Origin: Pycnopodia helianthoides
Lineage: Eukaryota; Echinodermata; Asteroidea; Forcipulatida; Asteriidae
Assembly (NCBI GenBank): GCA_032158295.1
Contig: CM063258.1
Coordinates: 129,001-193,000 of the forward strand
Length of the DNA: 64,000 bases
Direction: 5' to 3'
Below the pieces are notes generated by a model. The model saw only the letters and a list, made by a program, of their open reading frames with translations. It did not search any database and had not been told where the DNA came from. Below are positions 37,061 through 47,515 of the stretch, one piece after another (the first letter of the stretch is position 1; every line of letters begins with the position of its first letter). Position numbers and translations under genes: made by a program.

Positions 37061-40000
37061 TCATTCTGATTTTGCAGAACAAAACTCTCTGAATCTTTGG
37101 GCATAATGATCTGGTCTTATTGTTGAGAATGATTGAGTTGGGTAGCGAATACATTTGTACAAATGCTCCATTTTTTTCAGAAATTTAAACTCAGTAAAAA
37201 CGTCAATAATTCCAATGAAATACCTGTGATTCTGTCCATCAATAACATGCAAAGGATTAGCAGTATTTGGAAGTAAACGTTGATTGCAGTCTTTAACTTC
37301 ATCCATTTGAAGGCGTTTTGCACATTGACAAAAACTGGAGGTTACTTCTCTTAAGCCTGGTGATTCAGCTATTCCATGAGACATGTTGGAACTCATAACA
37401 ATGGTATCCTGAGATATATTAGGTTGGTTCCCTTGGTAATTGCTCATGGTGACCATTCCAGGAAGAACCTGTCCATCCATCTCACCTAGTACAATATGAT
37501 CTTCCTCAGTATTATCAGTTGTGTCCATCACAGGTGTGAGTTCTCTTTTATCTAGTTGACAACGTCCCACATTGTCAGCGGTTATTAATTTATCATCAGC
37601 AACATTATCAGAGCTCTTTTGAACTCTTGATTCTGTTCCGTTAATGTCTTGGTGGTTAGCTGTTTTTGAAATATTCTTCAAGCCTGGGTGGATAGTGACA
37701 GTAGATCTTTTATTCCATGAGGAAAGTCTACACTTACAGTTTGGACACATACTGTTTGGACTCCCAGGTAAGGCGTTGATGGATCTGGAGGAGGAAAAAT
37801 ATACAAATAATACACATCTTTGTGTTTCTTCACCTTTATTATTGATTATCTGAGGCTGGTGCATTTGCACACACCGTCAACATTTTCTTATCATTTATTA
37901 GGTTTTGTAGATCTGACATTTCTACATCAAGGTTTAGGTAGTTTTTTTTTTTGGGGGGGGGGTATTTGTTATTCAATGTTAAGATGAAATAACAAAAATT
38001 CATATATGGGCACTACATTTTTTGTCAAAATATAATGGCATCTTGTCAAGACAACGGAAGCATTGGTACATGTATGTTATCATGTTTCCAAAACCAATAC
38101 TGTAGTTTCCCTGCATCTCTAGATAAACATTTTTGCTTTGAGGAACAATATGTACAAAAACATTGTACACAGTTTTGAACAAAAACAGTTTAAGGAATTT
38201 GTTATTACACTCTGTATGCTGTATGCTACATACAGTAAATAAAAACAAGCAACCGCAGGGAACAGCTTAAATAATTGTCTTCATAGAAGACCAGCACAAA
38301 GGAAATAAAACTTCCAATGTTTTCTTTTCCTTTTGTCAAAAAAAAATGTTCTTTTCAAAATGATAATTTGCCAGAAGAATGTTTGGATGAAAATTATTCA
38401 TACCTTTTAGCTCTGACTATAACATCAGCAAGGTGGTCAGTGGTTATCTTTTCATCAGCATGTAGCATTTGAACACCAAGTATGAGGCTGTAATCCATCA
38501 CACCCTGATCCTCAAGTAACTTTGTGTCAATCTCAACCTGCTTAATAAACCAACATTTCTGGGCTCCTGAAATTAATGGGGAAAAAAATTGTCTAACAAT
38601 ATGGGACAAGTGTTTCACTTTCACAATAGTGGGTATTGGGTCATGGTCTATGATAGTGTTTTTACTTTAATGGTATGGGCTGTGGGTTTGGGTTAGTGCA
38701 AGGGTCAAGGTTGGGAAAAGGGTTAGCATTAGGATAGAATTTTGCTATGTTTGGGGTTTGGGGTATAACAGCAGAATTATGATTTTGCCTCTTTTTGATA
38801 TTTTAATATTTTAAAGTAACAAACCACAAGAGAAACTGACACAGTAAATTTTAAATAATTTTGGGTTGATCTTTTTATGGAAAGAACATAATTTTGCTTA
38901 CCTATTTCAATTGTCTTTCCCTCAAAGTTATTGTCTTTCAGGACAATAACTTCATGGTTTTCATCCTCTAATGGTTTGACATAGCGATTAGCAGAGCATC
39001 CCTTCAAGTCATATCTGAGTTAAGAAATAAAGACACATAACATAAATTTCACTTTGTAAATGATAGGCTGCATCTAAATCAAGAGACTTTGGCTACATCT
39101 ATACACTGGCTGTAGTGGTTACAATGAAGAACAGGCCTCTTCAGCAATCAGGCTGTGGCTACACTACTGAAGCCATGAAACTGTATAGGGTAGCTATGAC
39201 CACTGGCTGTAGTGGTTATGATGAAGACCTGTTCTCTTCAGCAATCAGGCTGTGGCTACACTACTGAAGCCATGAAACTGTACAGGGTAGCTATGCCCAC
39301 TGGCTGTAGTGGTTACAATGAAGAACTGGCCTCTTCAGCAATCAGGCTGTGGCTACACTACTGAAGCCATGAAACTGTATAGGGTAGCTATGACCACTGG
39401 CTGTAGTGGTTACAATGAAGACCTGGCCTCTTCAGCAATCAGGCTGTGGCTACACTACTGAAGCCATGAAACTGTACAGGGTAGCTATGCCCACTGGCTG
39501 TAGTGGTTACAATGAAGAACTGGCCTCTTCAGCAATCAGGCTGTGGCTACACTACTGAAGCCATGAAACTGTACAGGGTAGCTATGACCACTGGCTGTAG
39601 TGGTTACAATGAAGAACTGGCCTCTTCAGCAATCAGGCTGTGGCTACACTACTGAAGCCATGAAACTGTACAGGGCCTAACAGATCATCTGATGTGACTC
39701 TAATGGTAACCAAGCTATTCTGACATTTAACAATCCAGTAGTATACACACACTGAATTTATCATCTCAAAGCTCAAACAAAAGTTATTTAACCAAGTGAA
39801 ATTTATTTAACAATTTCCAATCCAGATTCTTTTCGTCTAATCATTTTTGAAACGTGTAGTTTGATTTAACACTTGTAACAGCTTAATTCATACTTCAACA
39901 GGTTGATTGAATCTCTAAACAACATTTTCTTGATTTCATTTTGCACATTTAAAAATAATTTTTAACATCACCTTTCAGTAATACGATCATCAGGGTAGAA

Positions 40001-42424
40001 CACATTCTGCATAACTGTGAAATACGTCTTCAAAAAAGAATAGAAAGAAAATGATTAGAAGATTTTGGAAATCCTTCCATAACTATCCAAGCAGTAAAGT
40101 AATAAAAATGTAATCAAAGCTTGTATCATAGTTCTTACACTACTCCACCACACATCTGGGTTAGTGTTTTTATTTGTCCCCTGCAAACATTTTTCCCGAC
40201 AACTTAAAGCAATCTGATTAAATCCTGCCTTATATCGTTTTTATATAATCAGATTGACCCAGGAGCATGCAGGTGTAGGAACTTGGATCAATCTTCCTCT
40301 CCCTCTTTTTTCAATTCAGTCCTTTTTCCAGTTTACATGTCTTACTATGTATGGGATAACATGCTTCCGGGCAACAGTAATTTAGTTACCCACATTGTAT
40401 TTCCTTTGTCCTTTTTGTTAGGCAGTGATTGACTTCTCATACTTGCATGCTTCCTTCACATACTCATATTTCATTTTGCCCATGATAGAAATTCTGCTGT
40501 TCTCCATGCTCATTCATCATCTTTTTTGTACATTGCAACTCTCAAAAAAAAATTGTGGCAAGGCCTATGTATCTCATTCTGATGTTTTCTGGTTTGGTTT
40601 TCTAATTCTTCAATTTGCCTTGATTTTTTTACAGTTGTATTGTTGAGGTTCAATAAGTAATCATAATAATACAAAGCAATGCATCATAGTAACACTGTAC
40701 ATGTACCTAAGAGACAAACATTTTCTAGTTTCCTTCCAAACTGCAATACCAGTGCTACATCTTTTCATTGTTACAAAGAGACTGTAGCTTACCCCTTTAC
40801 TTCCATTTAGTTTAATGAAGTAGCATCCTACGATCTTCATTAGTAAAGAATGAGGGTAGTTCACAAAATGCTTCACAAGACGACACAGGAAATGTTTCCT
40901 CAGGAAACAGATATCCGAGTAACGCTCAGTTTTCACGATAAAGGCTTTGTTATTGCTGCAAGAAAATGATTTCATAAAAAATGGTAAAGCACCTTCATGA
41001 GAGTTTAATGGATCAATACATTCCCTTCTGAAAAAAACAAACAAACAAACAAACAAACAAACAAACAAACAAACAAACAAACAAACAAACAAACAAACAA
41101 ACAAACAAACAAACAAACAAACAAACACCCCAACACAACCAAACACAACAAGTAATGTTTGAAGCTTTGCATGGTGTGGATCATAAGAAAATCTTTAGAA
41201 CAAAACTTGCGGGTACAACCATGTATAAAACTCTTATAGGAGAAGAGTTGGCTCAAACTGGTTCTTCTCACAGCCAACACTTCTCCCAAAAGGGATACAT
41301 GGTTGTACCCGCAAGTTTTACTACTACTACAGTTTTTCTTAAAACACAACACCACCACCAATTCAATTTCTTAAGCAGCTCATTTTTCCTCTTTGATCTT
41401 AAGAAAAATAAAGTAATAGCCTTGTTTAGATTACATTACAAGTGAAATAAATTCATGAAACTAAGTCATTATTATTACATTTGACCTGCAGAGCTACAAC
41501 AATCAAAAGCTGTTGATGGCAGGCAGGACAATTTTGTAGTTTCTTACAAAATTGAAACATTGACCAGCTGGAAACACAAAGCAGCATGGGAATAAAAAGA
41601 GATAGAACATAACGATGAAGATATCTGTAAACTCACCACAGAAAGAAGGTCATTCCGCTTCTTGAAGAGGTAATAAATTCCATAAAAAATTGAGGGAAGC
41701 CTGATGAGGGAGATATTGACTCCAAATACTCAGACTCTGTAACTCCTATCAAGGCACGTATGGCAGAGAATACTTTAGGAGCATAGCACCTAAATTCAAA
41801 ATGCTGGGAAGAAATCAAATAAACAAAATCAAATATGCAAACCTCTCCCGTAAATGTCTTTCCACATGCCAAAGCTCCAAGGTCTACTGTGTTTCTGATT
41901 CTACTGACTTAAATTACCTTTTTGAGATCATTCTCAACAAGACTTTTAATTATTTCCTCTTGATAGTCTCCATCATGAAGATGAACTTCTCCCTTTAAAG
42001 ATAAACACAAACATGGAAGATAATTAATGTACCACTGGGTATACACCCAAGTAATATGGAACATTAATGAAAAACACTGTGTTCAAAGTTGAGGCTAAGG
42101 TCCTAGAGCAAAGGGTCTTATCATCTGAAAAGGTACAGTACATACAGATGGGGTGGGGGGGGGAGAGACCATTTATAGTCCAGTTGTAATTTTTGCCCAG
42201 TTTAATGGGGACTAGATTCTAGATTTACCTGATTGATGGGATGTAGGTCAAAGCACTCTCGTATTCCCGTCTGTATACAGCGGGATAATTCAAACAACCT
42301 ATGCTCCTCATTGATTTCTATGATTCCTCTTCTAGTCCATTGATGATGGCTTTACCAATAAGGGTAGCAAAATCCTTAGAATGGGATGGCTCGGTAGCCG
42401 GAGTTTGAACTGTTGCCATGTTTT
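37061..42424 (-). CDS. PIP5KL1: PIP5KL1-like phosphatidylinositol phosphate kinase
   Basis: Member of the PIP5K-like family; human PIP5KL1 has been described mainly as a scaffold for other PIP5Ks. Coding exons in transcript order: 42424-42229 (first coding exon, ATG 42419-42417), 41992-41918, 41803-41637, 40955-40793, 40027-39972, 39014-38902, 38566-38404, 37784-37061; exons two to eight join in phase as 487 codons. Landmarks: YAPKVFSAIRALIGV, AFIVKTE (ATP-site Lys), TYFTVMQNVFYP, YDLKGC, FEGKTIEIG, MDYSLILGVQ, then LLPNTANPLHVIDG, YFIGIIDVFTEF and SFSTIRPDHYAQRF. The LLPNTANPLH block and YDLKGC are what I recall as typical of PIP5KL1 rather than type I/II PIPKs. The last exon has an insert of about 130 residues rich in Ser/Asp/Asn before LLPNTANPLH. 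The first coding exon has a frame conflict (see findings). Confidence 0.88.
39104..39677. repeat. 97-bp tandem repeat, about 5.9 copies, in a PIP5KL1 intron
   Basis: The unit starts ctggctgtagtggttacaat and ends with gggtagctatg(a/c)ccac. Successive starts at 39106, 39203, 39300, 39397, 39494 and 39591 are exactly 97 bp apart. Copies are nearly identical, and differences alternate (gaagaac with tatagg...tgacc versus gaagacc with tacagg...tgccc), suggesting a 194-bp dimer. The last copy breaks off at cagggcctaac. It is in the intron between exons 39972-40027 and 38902-39014. Confidence 0.95.
41034..41127. repeat. (AAAC)n microsatellite, about 23 copies
   Basis: An uninterrupted AAAC (minus strand GTTT) tract in the PIP5KL1 intron, ending about 80 bp upstream (in gene direction) of the acceptor at 40956. 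On the minus strand it runs into tttttttcag, a cryptic acceptor just beside it. Confidence 0.95.
41202..41319. mobile_element. 118-bp foldback element with perfect 25-bp arms
   Basis: aaaacttgcgggtacaacca continues to tgtat at 41202-41226 and is mirrored exactly at 41295-41319. The core contains ggagaagagttgg and ccaacacttctcc, an inner imperfect inverted repeat, so almost the whole element can fold into a hairpin. No coding potential. It lies in the PIP5KL1 intron 40956-41636. Confidence 0.85.
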
Positions 42425-43393
42425 CTGTTTTGGATAATCAAATCATGAGTACACTGTGTTGATCAAAAATACAGAAATATTACTGAAATGTTTGGTGGTA
42501 TTAAAAATGGTTTGTTGGGCTAACCCCATTCTAGGGTCGACTTTAGGACTAAGTGAACTTATTAAAACAACTTTAGTGGGCAAATAATCCAATATACCTA
42601 CTAGAACTACGTAGTAGCAATCCAAAGTCAATTTTTTTTATGACCAGTTTGTTTTAAAACCATGCTTAAGTTAAAGTTTGGACAGCAGTAGGGCTGAGGA
42701 TTTGAAGTTTGGCCCTTTGGCCTGAATAACTTTTGTAGCATTGTGCTTTCAAAAGTTTGTTTAAAGTGCTCTGGGTTGTCTGAACTGAAAAAAAAGTGTT
42801 TTAAACCGAGTCTTGAATAAGCTGATGTGGAAGGCAACATTAAAAGTTAGTTGCTCAAGTGTTTTTTTATATGAACATTTTAACAAGTAGAGTCTACAAA
42901 TTACAATGATAAAACCAAAGGTCATGGGATGGCAATCTTTCAAGAATCAAAACTAAATTCCTTCCCTGAAAAAACCCCGTTAAAATTCAAGCAATGGATT
43001 TTATCAAGGCCTAAATAAACTTTTTAAATGTTACAATAGCCCCACACCAGGATTCGCCTTGCTGGCCACACGATTACAAGTGCAGAGTGGGGCTACATAC
43101 CAATTTAACATTTGCTATGCTATCCCAGTAAACTGCCATAGAGAATTGCAAAATGGCTCTTAACTCGAGACTCAGTCTAAAGTCTAATTCAATCATCATG
43201 GTCATTTAATAATCAATCCATCATTGACGAAACTAAGTGACATTTTTTCCAAGAACAAGAGCAGTTCCAGATAATATAAAGTGAAGACTACTTTCACGGT
43301 GTATGATTCTTCATCATTCTATACACTAGCCTCCTTTAAAAAAAAGTTAATTTGGTAAAAAAGAAAATGGGGAGTAATGAATAGAAGAAATAC
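42425..43393 (-). other. Probable 5' UTR intron of PIP5KL1
   Basis: No coding signal. The upstream splice acceptor ccaaaacag (minus strand) abuts the first coding exon at 42424. A donor-like ttttacag/gtattt is at 43394/43393. A small hairpin agccccac...gtggggct occurs at about 43038-43100. Confidence 0.45.
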
Positions 43394-43700
43394 CTGTAAA
43401 ACGCAGCAGTGAAGTTTGTGTACATGTTCACATGGTGATCGATCGGCGGCTTAGCTAGACTTGATTCAAGTCCCTTTCTCGTGCGAGGTCCCCAACACAC
43501 ATAACGCGCCACCATGCAGCCACAGTACATTATTCCAACGGCTCTGAAACATATACTACCAGTGCGCCCTCACCGACAAAATGTAGCTATTGTGGTGGCG
43601 TGCGGGGAAGTCAGAGCGCAAAACAATAGTTTTCTGACGATGAGGCAAGGAAGGACCTTGCACGGTATTAGGACTTGAGTCAAGTCTACGGCTTAGCTGG
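43394..43700 (-). promoter_or_regulatory. Putative PIP5KL1 first non-coding exon and promoter
   Basis: A local rise in CpG content (43437-43640, with cgatcgg, gtgcgag, ataacgcgcc, gtggcgtgcgggg) upstream of a candidate donor at 43394 suggests a promoter and 5' UTR exon on the minus strand. Two near-palindromes, agacttgattcaagtc and gacttgagtcaagtc, flank it at about 43458 and 43672. No transcript evidence. Confidence 0.4.
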
Positions 43701-44179
43701 TTACTTGATTTGGATTGTCCTATTTTATCAAGGGGAAGTCTTTTTGTAAGTGTTCAAAATCTTGTTTTAATCAAACAATAATGCAGAGGCATGAACATGT
43801 GATATTAGGAGTGAGCTTAAATTAATGTCATAATTGTGTTTTTTGTGGTGTAAATCCAACATTGAAGGGGACACGTACAAGGTAATTCCGCACTAGCCTA
43901 TTGTCTCAAATCGAACTCCCTCAAAGTCAAATCATATCCACGTCGAGTGTGGCGGGCCGATCATCGGTGTGTGGGGCGGCATATTATGTTTACGACCATG
44001 GGAGCTAAAGCTTGTAATTTCAACAAAGTGGGGTGGGCGGGGGGGGGGCTGGGTTCTGTTTATTTATTGGGGAGAAAATTTTACGACACAGAAAAGGAAT
44101 TACCAATACCATGCCATTACGTTTTTGCACAGCGTGTCAGTTTGTAGTTGAACATGCATTGTTTAGCAAAGAGGGAACA
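43701..44179. other. Intergenic sequence, no gene seen
   Basis: Mixed sequence with a G-rich run (44030-44052) and no convincing exon on either strand. Confidence 0.5.
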
Positions 44180-44569
44180 TTAAAGGCAGTGGACACTATT
44201 GGTAATTACTCAAAATAATTATTAGCATAAAACCTTAATTACTTGGTAACGAGTAATGGGAAGAGGTTGACAGTATAACAAATTGGGAGAAACGGCTCCC
44301 TCTGAAGTGACATAGTTTTCGAGAAAGAAGTAATTTTCCACGAATTTGATTTAGAGACCTCAGAATTAGATTTTGAGGTCTCGAAATCAACCATCTGAAA
44401 GCACACATTTTCGTGTGACAAGGGCGTTTTTTCTTTCATAGTTATCTCGCAACTTCGACGACCAATTGAGCTCAAGTTTTTACAGGTTTGTTATTTTATC
44501 CATATGTTGAGATACACCAAGTGAGAAGACTGGTCTTTGACAATTACCATTAGTGTCCAGTGTCTTTAA
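44180..44569. mobile_element. 390-bp TTAA-flanked MITE (family B)
   Basis: Both ends carry TTAA (44180-44183 and 44566-44569). They are followed by inverted repeats aggcagtggacactattgg and, on the other strand, agacactggacactaatggt, each continuing to aatt. TTAA target duplication with TIRs is the piggyBac-type signature. The interior has further inverted motifs (gacctcagaattag / ttgaggtctcgaa). No transposase. I recall this sequence type as abundant in sea-star genomes. Confidence 0.85.
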
Positions 44570-44814
44570 ATTCAATTGAATGGGATAACTTTTGTTTTAG
44601 GTTGTGGATGTCTTTGGCCAGTTTGGAGCACAGATAAAGCGTTGGAATGGATCCTAGTTATTATTAAAATATTAATAGTGGCTTCTTAACTAGCGCTCAA
44701 ATCTGACACTCATACATTATAATATAATTTATTCTGCAAACTATGTGGAGATTTACATTTTGAAGTATGAGACCTTTTTCCTTTACATAGCACTATGTAA
44801 TGCTGCCAATCAAA

Positions 44815-45047
44815 CCAGGAACATCCAGGCAAACCCCTTCTGTTTACGATAAGTGCACTGGTTTTTTTTTACGTAGATTACACAGGACCTACAGCTTTAC
44901 ATCCCATCCGAAGGACAAAGCAATTGGTTAAGTGTCTTGCTTAAGGACACAAGTGTCACGACTGGAACTCAAACACACACTTTGCTGATCAGAAACACCA
45001 GAGCTTGAGTCCGGTGCTCTTATCCGCTCTGCCTCGAAACGGCAATG
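44815..45047 (-). repeat. tRNA-Leu-derived SINE
   Basis: Read on the minus strand, the head resembles a tRNA-Leu(CAA): an A-box-like gaggcagagcggataag, an anticodon arm ccggactcaagctctgg and a degraded B box, gtttgagttcc. The head is followed by cacttgtgtccttaagcaag and acacttaacc, a conserved SINE body motif. Point changes and a missing acceptor stem rule out a functional tRNA. Confidence 0.75.
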
Positions 45048-45690
45048 TTTTTAAAGTGGCCTTGCATTTAAAAATTCAACAAATCTTTGATAAGGACATT
45101 TTTTAAATGATGTCCCCACAGTGACAACAAAATCAAGAAGTTCAGGTTTAAGAAAATTCTGGAATAAAATTTTACAAATTAATTTATTCACAATAATATT
45201 GTACAATATATTATCATTTATATCAAATCAGTGGCAAATGTAACTGAAGTGTTAAAAAAATACATGCTCAATAGCAATGATGAAAAGTATGGAAATAATG
45301 AAGTATTCTTTAAACCATATTGTGTTTCTTGAAATATTATTAATAACTGCCAAAGGTGTTTAGTTGCTCCTTATATAATACTAACACCAAGCATAACAAT
45401 TTTCTTTTTTAATAACTACAGACAAAAAGTTTATCAATTCAAAAGTTAATTGCTTTCAAGAAAAAAAATTACAAATAAATGTTAAATAGCTTTGGATTTT
45501 GTAGAACAAATCACAAGTTAACTTCAGAGTTGTTGATTTTACAGTACAATCAGTAAACTAGACAAAGAATGACACTCTCTGATATCAAACAAACCAAAGT
45601 ACCGCACGTTTTTAAGCAAAGTATAAAAAGAGGAAAATTTGACGCAAACTTATTGTTTGAGAAAATGAGCAGCTTGTTGTGTAGTGTAGG
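45048..45690 (-). other. DPM2 3' UTR and intergenic flank
   Basis: AT-rich sequence downstream of the DPM2 stop. A minus-strand AATAAA (plus-strand tttatt at 45183-45188) is a plausible poly(A) signal. No other feature seen. Confidence 0.5.
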
Positions 45691-46322
45691 TCACTTGGTT
45701 TTCTTCTTTTTTACCATGACGATGGTTATAAAAACTCCTGTAGAAAAACAATAATGAGAAAATAAATATAAAAATGATTAACCTTGATTTTATCACAATC
45801 AGTATTATCATCATGCCCTAAAAAACTTTTGTGATACTGCTACAAGCTCTTTTTAATCACAAATTAAATAACGATTATATAGGCCCTATTTGTTTTTATG
45901 CAAAGCAAACACTTCCATTTGAAAGGAAAATAACATGGTGTCTTACACTCACCTAGGAAGGTCAATAAAGCTAATCCAGCAATGAAAGGAATTATAATTG
46001 CATAGATTCTGGGCAGGAAGAATTGTTGAATCATGTTATCATCATCTGCAAATGGCTGTAAAAATGGACAAAACAGAGCTTCTTAAAATACAAACTAAAT
46101 GAATCATTCTGAAACCATCTTTGTGTTTGAGAAAAGTGGTGCATTCTCTCAATTTTAAATTTAAAGGATCTTGTCGTTTATATAACATTTACAATTGTCT
46201 TGAATAATAATGAAAAACAAAACATGCCTTACCAGCAATATCACCCAAACTGTATAGTATGTAAATATGACACCAGCCAAAGTCATCAGACCCATTCCTA
46301 ATGTTTGGTCCAGACTGGTCGC
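45691..46322 (-). CDS. DPM2: Dolichol-phosphate mannosyltransferase regulatory subunit 2
   Basis: Small ER membrane subunit that stabilises the DPM1 catalytic subunit with DPM3, for dolichol-phosphate-mannose used in N-glycosylation, GPI anchors and O-/C-mannosylation. Three exons are clear: 46322-46233 (ATSLDQTLGMGL...FTYYTVWVILL), 46055-45953 (PFADDDNMIQQFFLPRIYA...) and 45737-45691 (VFITIVMVKKKKTK, stop). They splice in phase to 79 residues; an initiating Met in an upstream exon would give 80, close to the human 84. Two transmembrane helices are evident, with the conserved FTYYTxWVILLPF junction. The first exon, which may encode only Met, was not located with certainty; an ATG/GTAAAT donor exists at about 47037, inside a repeat. 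Confidence 0.93.
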
Positions 46323-47515
46323 CTGCAATACAAAAAACAAGACTGTTGGAAGAAAACATTTGTGTTTTTTTACTGAATAATGTTGTCAGTTGACATTACA
46401 ATTAGTAATAATAATATTACTGACTTCACCGACACTTTTTTTCATTTACAAAATTGGTGATGTAATCTGGATGAAAGTTATGCTAGTGCCTAGGTACGTA
46501 TAACATTTTAATGTCATTCCTTCCTCTACTCTTTGACAATGACACACCTCATCTTATTTTTGTGGCAGCCAATCTGCCAATAATTGTTTAGACTCTAGCA
46601 GAAGTAGCACTTGCTTGCACCATGATATGGAGGATTTCCTTCTTCCATGCTTGCACCATGAAATAGTCATTACTAGTTAGTAATGCAGTTAAAGGTACAT
46701 CATACATGTACAGTGCACAATACACCATGATCATGACCATGAACAGATGAAGGAAAGTATGGTACTTCACTATAGCACCATAGTCTAGAGCAAGGATATG
46801 CTAATTATGCTCAAGCTCCATTAGGCATTATGTCCATGCTGCGCTACGACAGCTACAGTACAAACAAAAATGGTAAATATTTCGATATAATTGTAAGTCT
46901 AAGCATGGTCTAAGAAGTCTAGTAATGATTAGCCCTTGCTCTATGATTAAACCATGGATGAAGGAAAAACAGAACTGAGCGCAGTTCTTGTATGAATTAC
47001 AAAATACAACTTAAAACATAATTGTATCGAAATATTTACCATTTTTCAGCTAGAACTTAAAACGCCTTTCGACACTTATGACTTTTTCTGCAACATGTCA
47101 ACCTTGTAACCAACCAGTCATGCGCATTGTTTATTTATATCAAGGGGTCGAATTGCAAATGGAGTGGCTTCCCGTTCGTAAAATTACTCAGTCTTCTATA
47201 TCTGTATCGAAATATATGAAAATAATTTCCACTAAATAGTTTTTGATAATTATCTAAGAGCCAATGATTATCTGCGGAACCTTTAAAATGATGTATAAAA
47301 TATTTTTAAACAAATTTTTAAGGTTTTCATTGTATATTTTTTGATAAATGTTTGCAGCAATTTGTTGAAAAATTAACAACTGATTAAAAATGGCTGCGTC
47401 CTAGTTCTCATTCGTTCATTTTGATGATGCGACAAGTTTAATCATACAGACGTTAGATTAATTCAAATCGAAATACTTCGTAAATGGACTGGTGTCAAAG
47501 AACACTTCTGGTACC
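46323..47515. promoter_or_regulatory. Divergent promoter interval between DPM2 and the M6PR-like gene
   Basis: Head-to-head genes are separated by about 1.2 kb. It contains a short repeat patch around 46610-46760 (caccatgat/gcttgcaccatga), a foldback element (46866-47046) and, next to the M6PR-like start, unique sequence that should contain both transcription starts. Confidence 0.45.
46866..47046. mobile_element. 181-bp foldback element with about 27-bp arms
   Basis: aaaaatggtaaatatttcga at 46866 is mirrored by tcgaaatatttaccattttt ending at 47046, with one mismatch over about 27 bp. The core includes atggtctaagaag and attaaaccatgg. It lies between two divergent genes. Confidence 0.75.

Noticed and set aside
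41024..41027. Alternative acceptors for the PIP5KL1 exon at 41027 or 41024
   Set aside because: 41027 creates a stop at the junction. 41024 stays open but adds about 23 residues that break the conserved FF-x-x-NNKAFIVKT alignment; the acceptor at 40956 fits the family best.
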